The translations under genes were made by a program, and so were the position numbers. From the NCBI RefSeq assembly GCF_007475525.1, contig NZ_CP037899.1, positions 1,364,001-1,428,000 of the forward strand: 64,000 nucleotides of DNA, given 5' to 3'. Positions 47,959 to 57,863 of this stretch are shown one piece after another. This stretch comes from Methylacidiphilum kamchatkense Kam1. GTDB lineage: Bacteria > Verrucomicrobiota > Verrucomicrobiia > Methylacidiphilales > Methylacidiphilaceae. Position 1 is the first letter of the stretch. Each line of letters starts with the position of its first letter. The notes below the pieces were generated by a model that was not told the origin of the DNA, did not search any database, and was given only the letters and a program-made list of their open reading frames with translations.

Positions 47959-48828
47959 TTACTGAAAGATTACTGGTACATTTTGCTCTGGAGTTAGATC
48001 GACCATGGAGATTTTACGGCCATGGCTCTGAGAAAAAGAATAAATTTTTTGCAGCCTTTGTACCTGTTCATTCAAATGATCGATCCGGAAGGTAAGCCGG
48101 ACTCCATCTCTTGTAAGGAGACCAATAGAAAGTGGCCTTGACACATCGATAGTTTGAGGATCAAAGGCGAAGTGTAAAGAAGAATTTTCTAATATATGAA
48201 GCAAATTAAGGGCAGCAGAAACCTCCGGTTCTTCTATTCTTTTTTTCCCTTCAATCAATTTCAAAGGAACCCCCACCATTTCTGGCAAAGAAAGAAGATC
48301 CTCCCTGTTTTCTGTTACAAATGGATAGCCTTTTTCATCAAGACAATACTTCCTATTCTCTTTGGATTTCACTGCCAATCTCACAACAGGTTTTCTTTCC
48401 CAAATCCTTATTAGGATGCGATCGGGAAGTTCCCTCCGGACAAGGGCTTTATCTACTTCTTGAATGGAAGAAACTTTCGAATAGATATCCTTCAACGACA
48501 GGTTAAAGATATTATCTCCAACATGCACATTTGAAGCACGGAGAACCTCGTCTTTTGTGAGGCGTCCGCTCCCGATAAGCTCAACGTTGATGTGTTTAAG
48601 CTGATAGCCGTAACGCGCTAATAGATTGTTTTTAAAATAATTCCAGCTTTTAAATCCTCCGAAAGTCACAATCACAAACATTCCGATATATAACAACGAT
48701 TTTAATAAAAGAGAAAATTTGATCCCTTTTTTAGGCACTCTTTCTTTGCCTTCGACGTGCAAAAGCTCCATTGGAGCTTTCTTGAGTCGATTCTTTTTTC
48801 TCTTTCTTGGCCTGTTCTTTACCTTCAT
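47959..48828 (-). CDS. ftsQ: Cell division protein FtsQ
   Basis: Single-span inner-membrane protein of the FtsQLB complex. A basic N-terminus precedes a membrane helix (SLLLKSLLYIGMFVIVTFGGF, residues 44-64 or so), a POTRA domain (INVELIGSGRLTKDEVLRASNVHVGDNIFNLSLKDI), and the FtsQ domain (LPDRILIRIWERKPVVRLAVK). Length 289 aa is normal. Sits between ddl and ftsA, as in most dcw clusters. Confidence 0.9.
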   Translation of the reverse strand: MKVKNRPRKRKKNRLKKAPMELLHVEGKERVPKKGIKFSLLLKSLLYIGMFVIVTFGGFKSWNYFKNNLLARYGYQLKHINVELIGSGRLTKDEVLRASNVHVGDNIFNLSLKDIYSKVSSIQEVDKALVRRELPDRILIRIWERKPVVRLAVKSKENRKYCLDEKGYPFVTENREDLLSLPEMVGVPLKLIEGKKRIEEPEVSAALNLLHILENSSLHFAFDPQTIDVSRPLSIGLLTRDGVRLTFRIDHLNEQVQRLQKIYSFSQSHGRKISMVDLTPEQNVPVIFQ

Positions 48829-48865
48829 ATCATGCTCCTTGGAAAGATTTGGACTCTACCGCTTT

Positions 48866-49795
48866 TTAGATCCTGACACCAAAAGACTCTCTGGCGCGCC
48901 ATTTGAAGAAAGAAAGTTCTACAATCTTTTCACAAAGTTCTGCAAAATTCAGCCCAGCTGCTTTTGCAGCCATTGGGAACAGACTGGTTTCAGTCATTCC
49001 AGGGATTGTATTTATTTCTAAAACCCAAGGAACCCCGTTTTCTGACAAAATGATATCGACTCTTCCGTAAATTGAGCAGCCTAGGACATGAAAAGCATCC
49101 AGAGCTGTTTTCTGGACCGCCTCCACTTGACTCTTAGTCAACAAAGCTGGACAAATGTATTCTGAAGCTCCCTTCGTATACTTATTTTGGTAGTCATAAA
49201 ACCCCTTTTTGGGTTTAATTTCCACAATAGGAAGTGCTTTGTTATCTAAAATTGCCACTGTCAATTCTCTTCCCTTGATAAGCGTTTCCGCTATCACGAC
49301 GTGATCAAATTGTTTTGATTTTCTAACCGCTTCTTCAAAATCCTCCATAGTATAGACAAACTCTACCCCAATGCTTGAACCCTGCCTTGATGGTTTGATG
49401 ACGTAGGGAGGACCAAAAGGGAGTTTTTTTTCTTCACCCACAACAAAAAAAGGAGGCGTAGGAATACCTCCTTGGACAAATAGTTTCTTACTCCAAACCT
49501 TATCAAAAGCCTTTTCACTAGAAGCCGCATCACTACCTGTAAAAGGAATGCCTCGACGCATTAAGAGTCTTTGTATTTGTCCGTCTTCTCCAAATGTCCC
49601 ATGAATACACAAAAAGCAGATTTCCGTTGATTCAGGCAGTTCGAACTTTTCATTGATTACGTCGACTGCTGTCAGCTCATAGCCCAGAGCACAAAGCGCA
49701 CTTTCAACTGCCGAAGCTGTCTTCAGAGAAATCTGTCTTTCTGCGGAGGGACCTCCTTTCAAAACAGTTATATGTTTAGGCAATCCTGGCTTCAT
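48866..49795 (-). CDS. ddl: D-alanine--D-alanine ligase
   Basis: ATP-grasp enzyme that makes the D-Ala-D-Ala end of the wall peptide. Clear motifs: VLKGGPSAERQISLKTA, FLCIHGTFGEDGQIQ, YVIKPSRQGSSIGVEFV and the metal-binding VPWVLEINTIPGMTETSLFPMAA. Length 309 aa is typical. Its ATG overlaps the stop of the murC/murB fusion by 4 bp (ATGA), so the two are translationally coupled. Confidence 0.95.
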   Translation of the reverse strand: MKPGLPKHITVLKGGPSAERQISLKTASAVESALCALGYELTAVDVINEKFELPESTEICFLCIHGTFGEDGQIQRLLMRRGIPFTGSDAASSEKAFDKVWSKKLFVQGGIPTPPFFVVGEEKKLPFGPPYVIKPSRQGSSIGVEFVYTMEDFEEAVRKSKQFDHVVIAETLIKGRELTVAILDNKALPIVEIKPKKGFYDYQNKYTKGASEYICPALLTKSQVEAVQKTALDAFHVLGCSIYGRVDIILSENGVPWVLEINTIPGMTETSLFPMAAKAAGLNFAELCEKIVELSFFKWRARESFGVRI

Positions 49796-52077
49796 TGTTC
49801 TTCTCCCAAAATGACGACTTCTGTTTCTAGCACGATGCCTCTTTTTTCAAAAGCCTCCCTTTGAATCAAGCTAATTAGCTCTAATATGTCTTTTGCCGTT
49901 GCCCCTCCCTCATTGATAATGAAATTCCCATGTTCTTCCGAAACCCTTGCTCTACCTACTGCCTTGTTTTTTAAACCTAGTTCGTCAATTAATTTTCCAG
50001 CTGGAATGCTTTTTGGATTTTTAAAAATACAGCCTGCACTAGAACCCGCAGGTTGGCTTTCTACCCGTTTCATTGAAAATTCTTTTAATTCCTTTGCGAT
50101 AGTCTCGCTATCCATTGGCTTAGCCATAAGTTGAGCTGAAAGAGCAATGTGATTCTCAAAAAAAGGGACTTTTCGATAAAAAACTTCCAGTTCTTGCCGA
50201 TCAATCTCTCCAATATTCCCTTCCATATCCATAAAGCGGACTCTTTTGACCACATCCATAGTCGATCCCCCCATAGCTCCGGCATTCATTCTTAAGGCGC
50301 CTCCCAAACTACCAGGTATGCCTTCCATAAAGGAAAGGCCTCCAAGTCCATGCTTTTTAGCTTCATAGACTATAGTCCGCAATTTGGCCCCACATCCGGC
50401 AAATATCGAATGACCTTCAAAACGTATATCACAGAAATTTGGGTGAGCTAAATGGATGCAGAGGCCTTTGATGCCACCATCACGAACAAGAAGGTTCGTT
50501 CCCTTGCCGATCCACACCACAGGCAAAGCCTGTTCTTTGGCAAATCGCAAAAGCAAGGCAAGATCAGCCTCGGTTGCTGGCTCTGCCCAAATTTCAGCAG
50601 GCCCTCCAACCCTCAAGGTCGTATGCCTACTTAACGGTTCATTCATCAAAAGCTTTGCATCAGCCGACAATTTACTTTTAAGGTAATCAATCATACGCAG
50701 ATACTCTGTTAATTTTTCCGCTGTTTTATAAATATCCCCTGCCCCCATGGTTACGATGGTGTCCCCAGGTTGCAAGATGGAGATTGTTTTATGGATCAGT
50801 CTCGTTTCATCAGGCTCAAAGAAAACTGCTGGATGCCCTTGTTCTTTAATGGCTTTAGCTAACGCAGCTCCATCTATCCCATTAGAAGTCTCTCCAGCTG
50901 AGAAGATCTCCGTTACCACAACGACATCGGCTTGAGAAAAAGATTGTGAAAAAAGATTTTGCATCTTTTTCACTCGGCTATATCTATGAGGTTGGAATAG
51001 CGCAACCGTTCTTCTGCCACGTCCTTTTGCCGAACTCAACGTCGTTTTGATCTCTGTCGGATGATGGGCATAATCATCGATGAGTTCAAAATAGTTGCCT
51101 TTAAATTTTAATTCAAACCTTCTTCGAATCCCTGAAAAGTTCCCAAGGGCACGAGCGGCTCTCAAAGGCGAAACTCCAAGGGTCGTTGTCAGCGATAAAG
51201 CAGCAAGGGCATTTTGCACGTTTTGAATACCCGGAATCGATAAAGAAAGTTCACAGAGCCATTCCTCCCCTTTATAGAAATGATATCCTGATGTACTTGT
51301 TGCAGCCTTCATCCAAAATGCCGCTGCTCTTTCTCTTAAACTATAATTGATGGCTCCTTGTTTTTTCCACTCTGCGATGAGTTGACAATGAGGGTCATCC
51401 TGATTATAGACAACTGTATCGGTGGTTTTGGCAACCATTTCTCTAAAAGTCAACACGATAGAATGAATATCTGCATAATAATTGAGATGCTCTTCCTCGA
51501 TATTTAAAACTACCAGAGCATGCGGAGAAAAATACAAAAAGCTGCCATCGCTTTCATCCCCTTCAATGACCATATATTCTCCAGGACTCCACCGCGCACT
51601 CTCTCTAAGAGAAATCGTTTCAGCTCCCAAATAAAAGGAAGGATTTAGCCCACATTCCTGGAGGATCCAGGCAATCATGGCAGAGGTCGTACTTTTTCCA
51701 TGCATCCCACTAACGAGAATGACTTTTTTTTCAGCGGCCAAAAGAGAAAGCAAAAAGGCTCTTTTGACAAGTGGTATGCCAAATTTTCGGCAAGCCTCCA
51801 ATTCAGGGTTGACTAAAGGTATTGCCGATGAATAACACACTAGATCAGCAGCTAATACCTGAGATTGGTCATGAGTTGGATAAAACTCCAATCCATGGGC
51901 TATTAGTTTTTGTGCTTTTTCAGTCGGTTCGTGGTCCGAACCACTGACTTTGTAGCCTCTTGCAAGTAACAGTAGAGCCAGCGGGGCCATCCCACTGCCA
52001 CAAACTCCTAATAAATGAATCTTCGAGCGGTCATTCTTGAGGATGTTTTGAACTAATTCTCTTTCTTTAGCAGACAT
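49792..52077 (-). CDS. murC-murB: MurC-MurB fusion (UDP-MurNAc:L-Ala ligase and UDP-GlcNAc-enolpyruvate reductase)
   Basis: A bifunctional 761-residue protein. The MurC part (about 1-450) has the nucleotide loop LLGVCGSGMAPLAL, the ATP loop VSGMHGKSTTSAM and the central EGDESDGSFLYF block. The MurB part (about 460-761) has the FAD-binding LRVGGPAEIWAEP, KGTNLLVRDGG, RMNAGAMGG, GSSAGCIFKNP (catalytic serine loop) and SEEHGNFIINEGGATA. Fusing the two puts consecutive steps of UDP-MurNAc-L-Ala synthesis in one chain. It overlaps murG by 25 bp upstream and ddl by 4 bp downstream. Confidence 0.95.
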   Translation of the reverse strand: MSAKERELVQNILKNDRSKIHLLGVCGSGMAPLALLLLARGYKVSGSDHEPTEKAQKLIAHGLEFYPTHDQSQVLAADLVCYSSAIPLVNPELEACRKFGIPLVKRAFLLSLLAAEKKVILVSGMHGKSTTSAMIAWILQECGLNPSFYLGAETISLRESARWSPGEYMVIEGDESDGSFLYFSPHALVVLNIEEEHLNYYADIHSIVLTFREMVAKTTDTVVYNQDDPHCQLIAEWKKQGAINYSLRERAAAFWMKAATSTSGYHFYKGEEWLCELSLSIPGIQNVQNALAALSLTTTLGVSPLRAARALGNFSGIRRRFELKFKGNYFELIDDYAHHPTEIKTTLSSAKGRGRRTVALFQPHRYSRVKKMQNLFSQSFSQADVVVVTEIFSAGETSNGIDGAALAKAIKEQGHPAVFFEPDETRLIHKTISILQPGDTIVTMGAGDIYKTAEKLTEYLRMIDYLKSKLSADAKLLMNEPLSRHTTLRVGGPAEIWAEPATEADLALLLRFAKEQALPVVWIGKGTNLLVRDGGIKGLCIHLAHPNFCDIRFEGHSIFAGCGAKLRTIVYEAKKHGLGGLSFMEGIPGSLGGALRMNAGAMGGSTMDVVKRVRFMDMEGNIGEIDRQELEVFYRKVPFFENHIALSAQLMAKPMDSETIAKELKEFSMKRVESQPAGSSAGCIFKNPKSIPAGKLIDELGLKNKAVGRARVSEEHGNFIINEGGATAKDILELISLIQREAFEKRGIVLETEVVILGEEQ

Positions 52078-53162
52078 CGTTCGATTATCTCCACTATTTT
52101 ATCAGTTGCATCAGCCTTGAAGAGAGCATGAGCAGCTGCCCCCATCTCCTTGGCAAGTTGGCCGTTGTTAAGGATTAAGTCTATGGACTCTTTTAAAGAC
52201 TGCGGCGTCGTTTTCGATTCTTCAAATACAAAAGCCGCTTTTTCTTTTGCCAAAACTCTCGCATTTTTGGTTTGATGATCATGCGCCGCATAGGGATAAG
52301 GAATAAGGATGCTTGGTAGACCAAAGGCGCAGATCTCTGTTAAAGTCATTGCTCCAGCTCTACTAATCACCAAATCGGCTAAACTATAATAAAGATTCAT
52401 CCTATGCGAAAAGGGCTCCACCACAACTCGATACCCGTAGGAGCTGTAAGCTTTCAAACAGTCTTCATAGTCGTTTGGCCCAGTCAAATGTATAAATTGA
52501 ATAGTTTCTTTTTGCTCAATCCATAGCGGTAATAATTGAAGCATCAGTCGATTAATGCCACTAGCCCCTTGACTGCCTCCAAAAACAAATAAGGTTTTGC
52601 GGCTTGGTTCAAGCCCCGTTCTTTGGCAAGCTTCATTCCTGGGAAGCCGGCTGAGTTCCTTGCGAATCGGTATGCCTGTGAATATTTTTTTATCTGGAGA
52701 CAGGGAAACCTCGCACTCTTCCATCCCTAAGAGCAAGAAATCCGCACGGTTTGAGAAAAGCCGCGTCACAAGGCCTGGAACAGCATTGGCCTCATGGATA
52801 AGCATTGGCAACTTTCGATTCGCTCCCATAAAAAGGGGCAACGCACTGATAAAACCACCAAAAGCCAAAATCAAATCAGGTTTAAAAGACAAAAAGATCG
52901 ACCGACACTTTTTATATCCATCAAAAAGTTTTATAGAAAAAGAGATAATTTTACTTGAAAACAACCCTGGCCATCCTGCCACAGGGAGTGAGTCCCAAGC
53001 AATATTTTTTTTGTTTTTTATCGCTTCCCTATCGACTGGTTTGTCTGAGAGGATAAGTAGAGGATGATGACCCTTTTCGATTAGCTTTTCGGCAACGGCA
53101 ATGCCTGGAAATAGATGACCTCCTGTTCCTCCACAAGGAATGAGAATATGGAACGGTTTCAT
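52053..53162 (-). CDS. murG: Lipid II synthase MurG
   Basis: Adds GlcNAc to lipid I on the inner face of the membrane. Signature motifs: CGGTGGHLFPGIAVAE, GGSQGASGINRLM, SRAGAMTLTEICAFGLPSILIPYPYAAHDHQTKNA. The open frame extends to 53273, but the ATG at 53162 sits next to the first conserved strand and just after ftsW, so it is the real start (369 aa). Overlaps murC/murB by 25 bp. Confidence 0.95.
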   Translation of the reverse strand: MKPFHILIPCGGTGGHLFPGIAVAEKLIEKGHHPLLILSDKPVDREAIKNKKNIAWDSLPVAGWPGLFSSKIISFSIKLFDGYKKCRSIFLSFKPDLILAFGGFISALPLFMGANRKLPMLIHEANAVPGLVTRLFSNRADFLLLGMEECEVSLSPDKKIFTGIPIRKELSRLPRNEACQRTGLEPSRKTLFVFGGSQGASGINRLMLQLLPLWIEQKETIQFIHLTGPNDYEDCLKAYSSYGYRVVVEPFSHRMNLYYSLADLVISRAGAMTLTEICAFGLPSILIPYPYAAHDHQTKNARVLAKEKAAFVFEESKTTPQSLKESIDLILNNGQLAKEMGAAAHALFKADATDKIVEIIERCLLKKEN

Positions 53163-53167
53163 AATCC

Positions 53168-54347
53168 TTAGAGACTGATAGAGCGCTGCGCCCCTTTCTC
53201 TTCTATTTTGATGCGAAATTCTGGAGGCCTTTGTCGATGAATGTTCAATAGCACACCTACGGACATAAGGCAAAAAACAAGATTCGATCCTCCATAACTA
53301 ATGAAGGGCAAAGGAAAGCCTTTATTCGGAAGCAAGCCAGTTACGACGCCTAAATTTGCTAGTGTCTGCATGCCTATCAAGGAGGTAAGGCTTGTACCAA
53401 TCATCAACCCCTCTTTATCCGGAGCAAAAAGAGAAATCCATCCAGCGGTTAAAATAAAACTTAGATAAAGCCCAACGATAAGCAGGGTTGCCCAAAGACC
53501 CAGTTCTTCACCAATAATAGGAAAAATAAAATCGGTAGTCGACTCTGGCAAATAAAACATCTTCTGACGACTATTTCCTAATCCAAGTCCACTGATCCCC
53601 CAGAACCTAAAGCGATCAAGGACTGCCAAACCTGATAAGACTTCCCTTCTTTATCTTGATCCATCGCCAAAAAAGCCAAAAGTCTAGATCTTCTTTCTGG
53701 CATTAACAAAGCAATGACAAGCACGATAAGGATACCCGAGCCTAAGATAGGAAGGATCCATTTCAAGGAAATACCCCCAAGTATAAAAAAAGGACAAAAA
53801 CCATAAAGTAGAGAAGACTCGATCCAAGGTCTCCAGAAACTATTAAAAGACTAACAAAAAGTCCCACCGTCACAAAAGCCGTAAAAAAGGGAGACATAAA
53901 AAAAGGGCCTGTCTTTTTGGCATTCGACAGGATGTGAGCAAAAAAAAGGGAGATAAAAATTTTTGAAAATTCTGAAGGCTCTACATTGAATCCACCTATG
54001 GAAATCCATCGAGAAGAACCATGAACCTTATGGCCAATTCCAGGAACAAAACAGAGAATGAGAAGAAAAAAGCCAAGGATCAAAAGCCAAATGGACAGTT
54101 GTAGGAGTTTGTGATAATCGATCAGACTAAAAACCAAGCAGCTAAAGAGCCCAATAGCAATCCAAAGGAATTGGCGCAACATTAAACTAGAAATCTGACT
54201 TTCTTTTTCCAATACAAATTTCCCGGAAGCACTAAAGAGGGCTACAATGCCAATAGAGAGTAAAGTTAAAGCAATGGCGACTAGCAAATACCCAGAAAAT
54301 TGATTGATTTTCTTTGTCTTTTGGTGAAACAGATCTAATTCTTGCAT
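53168..54347 (-). CDS. ftsW: Peptidoglycan polymerase FtsW, broken by two frameshifts
   Basis: SEDS-family glycosyltransferase of the divisome, here in three frames. Frame 1 (54347-53763) covers the first six or so helices with GHKVHGSSRWISIGGFNVEPSEFSK; frame 2 (53766-53578) has RLLAFLAMD, then SYQVWQSLIALGSGG; frame 3 (53629-53168) has GLGLGNSRQKMFYLPESTTDFIFPIIGEELG and GFPLPFISYGGSNL. One extra G in each of two G5 runs (plus-strand C5 at 53774-53778 and 53597-53601) gives a continuous, normal FtsW of about 393 aa. As the gene is essential, both breaks are probably assembly errors. Confidence 0.93.
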
Positions 54348-54362
54348 CGGAAAAACTAAAGT

Positions 54363-55082
54363 CTATTGTGGTGGTGGTGGTGCGTTTTGCAGAGAGCTGG
54401 AACCAGAGGATGGGGAAGAACTATCTTTTTCTTTTTCTTTTGGATTAGGAATGACCAATTCCTGTCCTATCTTTAACTTCGTAGGATCCTTGATCGCATT
54501 GGCATCCACGATGTCTTTTACAGAAAGATGAAACTTCCGCGCTATTTTCCAAAGGCTGTCTCCCTGTCGAACGGCATAGATCCTTTTGCCATCAGCTTCT
54601 TTAAGAAGCATAGATTCTTCAGCCATTTCCTCTTCTGCCATGGGAATCCTTATTTTTTGACCCGGGACAAGGGTATCGCCTAGAGAGGGATTATACTTTT
54701 TAAGTTCATATACACTGACTTTATAATGCCTAGCAATACTTAAAAGACTCTCTCCTTCCTTGACTATATGAACGGATATTTCCCTTGTAGGCGGCCTGAC
54801 TTGTGGCTGCTGTGGGACTTGCAAATTTTGAGGTGCTGACTCCGGATTTTCCGATTGCATTTTTTGCTGGGAGGGAGGCTGAAAATTCAAATTCTGGGAT
54901 CCTCCTGGATGTTGACTTAATACTCTTCCTTTGGAATGAAGCAAATAATAGACAGCCACCGAACCGATTACTAAAAGATGTATTCCCAGAACCAAAATCA
55001 AAACAGCAATGACCTTTAGGCCAAAAGAAGGCTTCGAAGCTTTGCTTTTTTTTCTTCCATATTTTCTAAAATTCCAACTCAT
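54363..55082 (-). CDS. Membrane-anchored protein with two LysM domains
   Basis: A 239-residue protein with one N-terminal membrane segment (residues 24-46), a Pro/Gln-rich linker, and two LysM peptidoglycan-binding domains at about 105-148 (HIVKEGESLLSIARHYKVSVYELKKYNP) and 168-212 (YAVRQGDSLWKIARKFHLSVKDIVDAN). The tail is Ser/Pro rich. No catalytic domain is present, so it probably tethers or localises wall enzymes. It occupies the place between mraY and ftsW where murD usually sits. Confidence 0.85.
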   Translation of the reverse strand: MSWNFRKYGRKKSKASKPSFGLKVIAVLILVLGIHLLVIGSVAVYYLLHSKGRVLSQHPGGSQNLNFQPPSQQKMQSENPESAPQNLQVPQQPQVRPPTREISVHIVKEGESLLSIARHYKVSVYELKKYNPSLGDTLVPGQKIRIPMAEEEMAEESMLLKEADGKRIYAVRQGDSLWKIARKFHLSVKDIVDANAIKDPTKLKIGQELVIPNPKEKEKDSSSPSSGSSSLQNAPPPPQ

Positions 55083-55107
55083 TATATATCGACTTTCATC
55101 TAAAATC

Positions 55108-56208
55108 TTATCTAATTTTTAGACTTGATAAGGCAAGCAGTCCAAAAAGTAAACTGAGGATCCAAAACCTTACGGTCACAGCAGTTTCACTCCATCCTTT
55201 TAGTTCAAAATGATGGTGGAGAGGAGCCATCGCAAAAATCCTTTTACCCGTAAGTTTATAGGAAGCCACTTGTAAAATAACAGAAAGAGCTTCGATCACA
55301 AATATTCCCCCCGCTATGACAAGGAGGAGTTCTTGACCGATGATGATCGACACTACCCCTAGAGCACTACCTATAGCCAATGAGCCTGTATCCCCCATAA
55401 ACACTGCTGCCGGATAGCAATTATACCATAGAAAACCCATACAAGCACCAATGAGCGCTGAACAAAAAATAGTCAATTCTCCGACTCCTTTGACATAAGG
55501 AATGAGAAGATAGCTGCTCATATCCGCTCTTCCAGATACATAAGAAAAGACGGCGTAGACAAACGCAACGCCAATAGAACAGCCCGCTGCTAGTCCATCT
55601 AGTCCATCTGTCAGATTAACCGCATTGGAGCTTCCCATAACGACCAGGATAAAAAAAGGAATGGCAAGCCATCCAATATCAATAGCGTTCAACTCCTTTA
55701 AAAAGGGAATGGTCAACCTTTGGGCATGCTTACATGTTTCCGGATCAGAAAAGAGAACCACTCCAACGATCGCTCCGACTAACCCTTGGGCAATCAGTTT
55801 GACTTTACCAGGAATACCATAATGTTTTTTTTGAACCACTTTCCTAAAATCATCCAAAAAACCAACTGCTCCCATAAAAAGCATACTCAGAAGGGTAAGC
55901 CAAAAAAACTTGTTTTGCGGTATAACCCAAAGCAGGCAGCTAAAGGTTACGGCAAACAATATGAGCAGCCCTCCCATCGTGGGCGTGCCCGACTTGGTCT
56001 CATGAAGAGCTGCAAGATCCCGGACCACTTCTTTACCTCGAATGGGCTGACCAGCCTTCAATCTTTTTAAAAGCCGAATCATTGGCTTGCCCAATAACCA
56101 AGAAAAAACCAAGGCAGTAATGGCCGCCCCCATAGCCCGAAAAGTGATGTACTTAAAGACGTTCAATATCCCAAGATGAGCAGAATAAAGATGAAGATAA
56201 TAAAGCAT
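55108..56208 (-). CDS. mraY: Phospho-MurNAc-pentapeptide transferase MraY
   Basis: Makes lipid I from UDP-MurNAc-pentapeptide and undecaprenyl phosphate in the inner membrane. About ten hydrophobic segments; motifs HETKSGTPTMGG, the metal-binding NAVNLTDGLDGLAAG, NCYPAAVFMGDTGSLAIG and APLHHHFELKGWSE. The frame runs to 56253, overlapping murF, but the ATG at 56208 matches the start of E. coli MraY (366 aa) and is preferred. Confidence 0.95.
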   Translation of the reverse strand: MLYYLHLYSAHLGILNVFKYITFRAMGAAITALVFSWLLGKPMIRLLKRLKAGQPIRGKEVVRDLAALHETKSGTPTMGGLLILFAVTFSCLLWVIPQNKFFWLTLLSMLFMGAVGFLDDFRKVVQKKHYGIPGKVKLIAQGLVGAIVGVVLFSDPETCKHAQRLTIPFLKELNAIDIGWLAIPFFILVVMGSSNAVNLTDGLDGLAAGCSIGVAFVYAVFSYVSGRADMSSYLLIPYVKGVGELTIFCSALIGACMGFLWYNCYPAAVFMGDTGSLAIGSALGVVSIIIGQELLLVIAGGIFVIEALSVILQVASYKLTGKRIFAMAPLHHHFELKGWSETAVTVRFWILSLLFGLLALSSLKIR

Positions 56209-56218
56209 GATTTTAAAG

Positions 56219-57598
56219 CTAAACAGAAAGAAGTTTTTCGACGATCCTGTCAAGTTTTAAAAATCTCGATCCTTTAATAAGCAGGGTGAGCTTACGGTTC
56301 AAAAGCTTTTGCAACTGAGAATAAGCTGCTTGCGGATCCTCTGTTCCCAAAACAGCATTGAGCGGAAAACCAACATCCTTAACTCCTTCCACCATATCTT
56401 CCCAATGGGGACCAATAAAAATAATAAAAGAAAGGGGCAAGCTCCCAGCAAACCTTCCAAGTTTATAATGGAGAGCTTTAGCATGCTCTCCTAACTCTCC
56501 CATGGAACCTAGCACAGCAATTTTCTCCGATTCAAAAGGAAATTCAATAAGCGTCCTTAAGGCGCTCATGGCCGACTGAAGATTAGCATTGTAACTATCA
56601 TCAATGAGATACCCCATTCTGATGGGATGCACCGTAAGTCTACCAAGAGGAAAAACCGTTTTTTCAAGCCCAAAAGCAATTTCTTCCGAGGAAAGGGAGA
56701 CCAAAAAACCAACAGCCGCAGCAAAGAGCGCATTTTTCGCCATCTCTCTGGAAACGGTCGCAAGAGAGACTTCAAAGCTTTCTCCATGACGAGAAATTCC
56801 ACAGCGAATACCCTTTAGAGTTAACCAAATCTGATCCAACCAACACAGTGAATTTTCTTGGTTCCCTACCCAAATAACTTGTCCTGCACTACGAACGCTC
56901 AACCGTTTGGACCATTCATCATCCTCCATTAGAATCGAAAATCCTTTAGGAGAAACAAAAGTCAACAGATCCGTTTTTTCCCATCCAATCGCTTCCACAG
57001 AACCGAAATTACCCACATGCGCACTGCCAATGTTGGTGATAATGGCTATATCAGGGGCAACAATTCGACTCAGGGAAGCAATTTCTCCACGATGATTGGT
57101 TCCCAGTTCAAAGACCCCATATTCAGTTGTATGATCCATTTGCAATACAGAAAGAGGAAGTCCTATCTGATTATTTAGATTTCCAGAAGTAGAAACAGTT
57201 TTGTATTTTACGCGCAAGACACTCGAAATCATCTCCTTCGTGCTAGTCTTTCCATTACTACCCGTAATGGCAACGATCTTAGCTGGTAGTTTTTTTCTGT
57301 AAAAGAAGGCCAATTGCTGTAATGCCTCGAGCGTATTGTTTACCCGAATAACAGGAATCGAAAGAGGCATAGACAAAGGAAGCTCACGATCCACTATAGC
57401 AGCAACAGCCCCTTTCTGAGCCGCCGAGGCTACGTAATCCAACCCATCATATTTTTCTCCCTTCAAAGCCACAAAACAGTCCCCTTCTTTGACTGTCCTA
57501 GAATCAGTGCTGATCGAACCGACCATGGCCGATCCTTTTCCCCCAATGATCCTCCCTTGAGTCCATTCCGCAATTTGTTCAACTGAAAGCTGCTCCAT
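56219..57598 (-). CDS. murF: UDP-MurNAc-tripeptide--D-Ala-D-Ala ligase MurF
   Basis: Adds D-Ala-D-Ala to the UDP-MurNAc-tripeptide. The MurF-type N-terminal domain (FVALKGEKYDGLDYVASAAQKGA) leads into the ATP loop AITGSNGKTSTKEM, the FELGTNHRGEIASLSRI block and DDSYNANLQSAMSAL. Length 459 aa is normal. It is separated from murE by 265 bp in which no gene is seen, the largest gap of the cluster. Confidence 0.94.
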   Translation of the reverse strand: MEQLSVEQIAEWTQGRIIGGKGSAMVGSISTDSRTVKEGDCFVALKGEKYDGLDYVASAAQKGAVAAIVDRELPLSMPLSIPVIRVNNTLEALQQLAFFYRKKLPAKIVAITGSNGKTSTKEMISSVLRVKYKTVSTSGNLNNQIGLPLSVLQMDHTTEYGVFELGTNHRGEIASLSRIVAPDIAIITNIGSAHVGNFGSVEAIGWEKTDLLTFVSPKGFSILMEDDEWSKRLSVRSAGQVIWVGNQENSLCWLDQIWLTLKGIRCGISRHGESFEVSLATVSREMAKNALFAAAVGFLVSLSSEEIAFGLEKTVFPLGRLTVHPIRMGYLIDDSYNANLQSAMSALRTLIEFPFESEKIAVLGSMGELGEHAKALHYKLGRFAGSLPLSFIIFIGPHWEDMVEGVKDVGFPLNAVLGTEDPQAAYSQLQKLLNRKLTLLIKGSRFLKLDRIVEKLLSV

Positions 57599-57863
57599 TC
57601 TTATTTCGGCCCTTCAACCCCAACCAATTAGGATGATAGTTGCAGTAAAAATAGCCGCCTCGTTGCTCTTTAACCTTTTCTATAACTACTCGGATGCCCA
57701 TTCAAGATTTTAATGTATCTTCGCCTTTCTATGGCTGCCACCTAGCCATTTCCAAGGCCTGAAGGTCTATGCCTCTGGCTATTGGTATTATAATGCCGCT
57801 CTCAAGCTAGGTAGAAAGAAGGGGCTACTTCTATTCTATTCAAACAGCAGGAATGAAAAGTGA

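Noticed and set aside
53163-53273. Longer N-terminus of MurG
   Set aside because: It overlaps ftsW and precedes the conserved first strand; ATG 53162 matches the family start.
53578-53766. Separate small ORF between the FtsW pieces
   Set aside because: Its residues are exactly the missing middle of FtsW, so it is a frameshifted part and not a gene.
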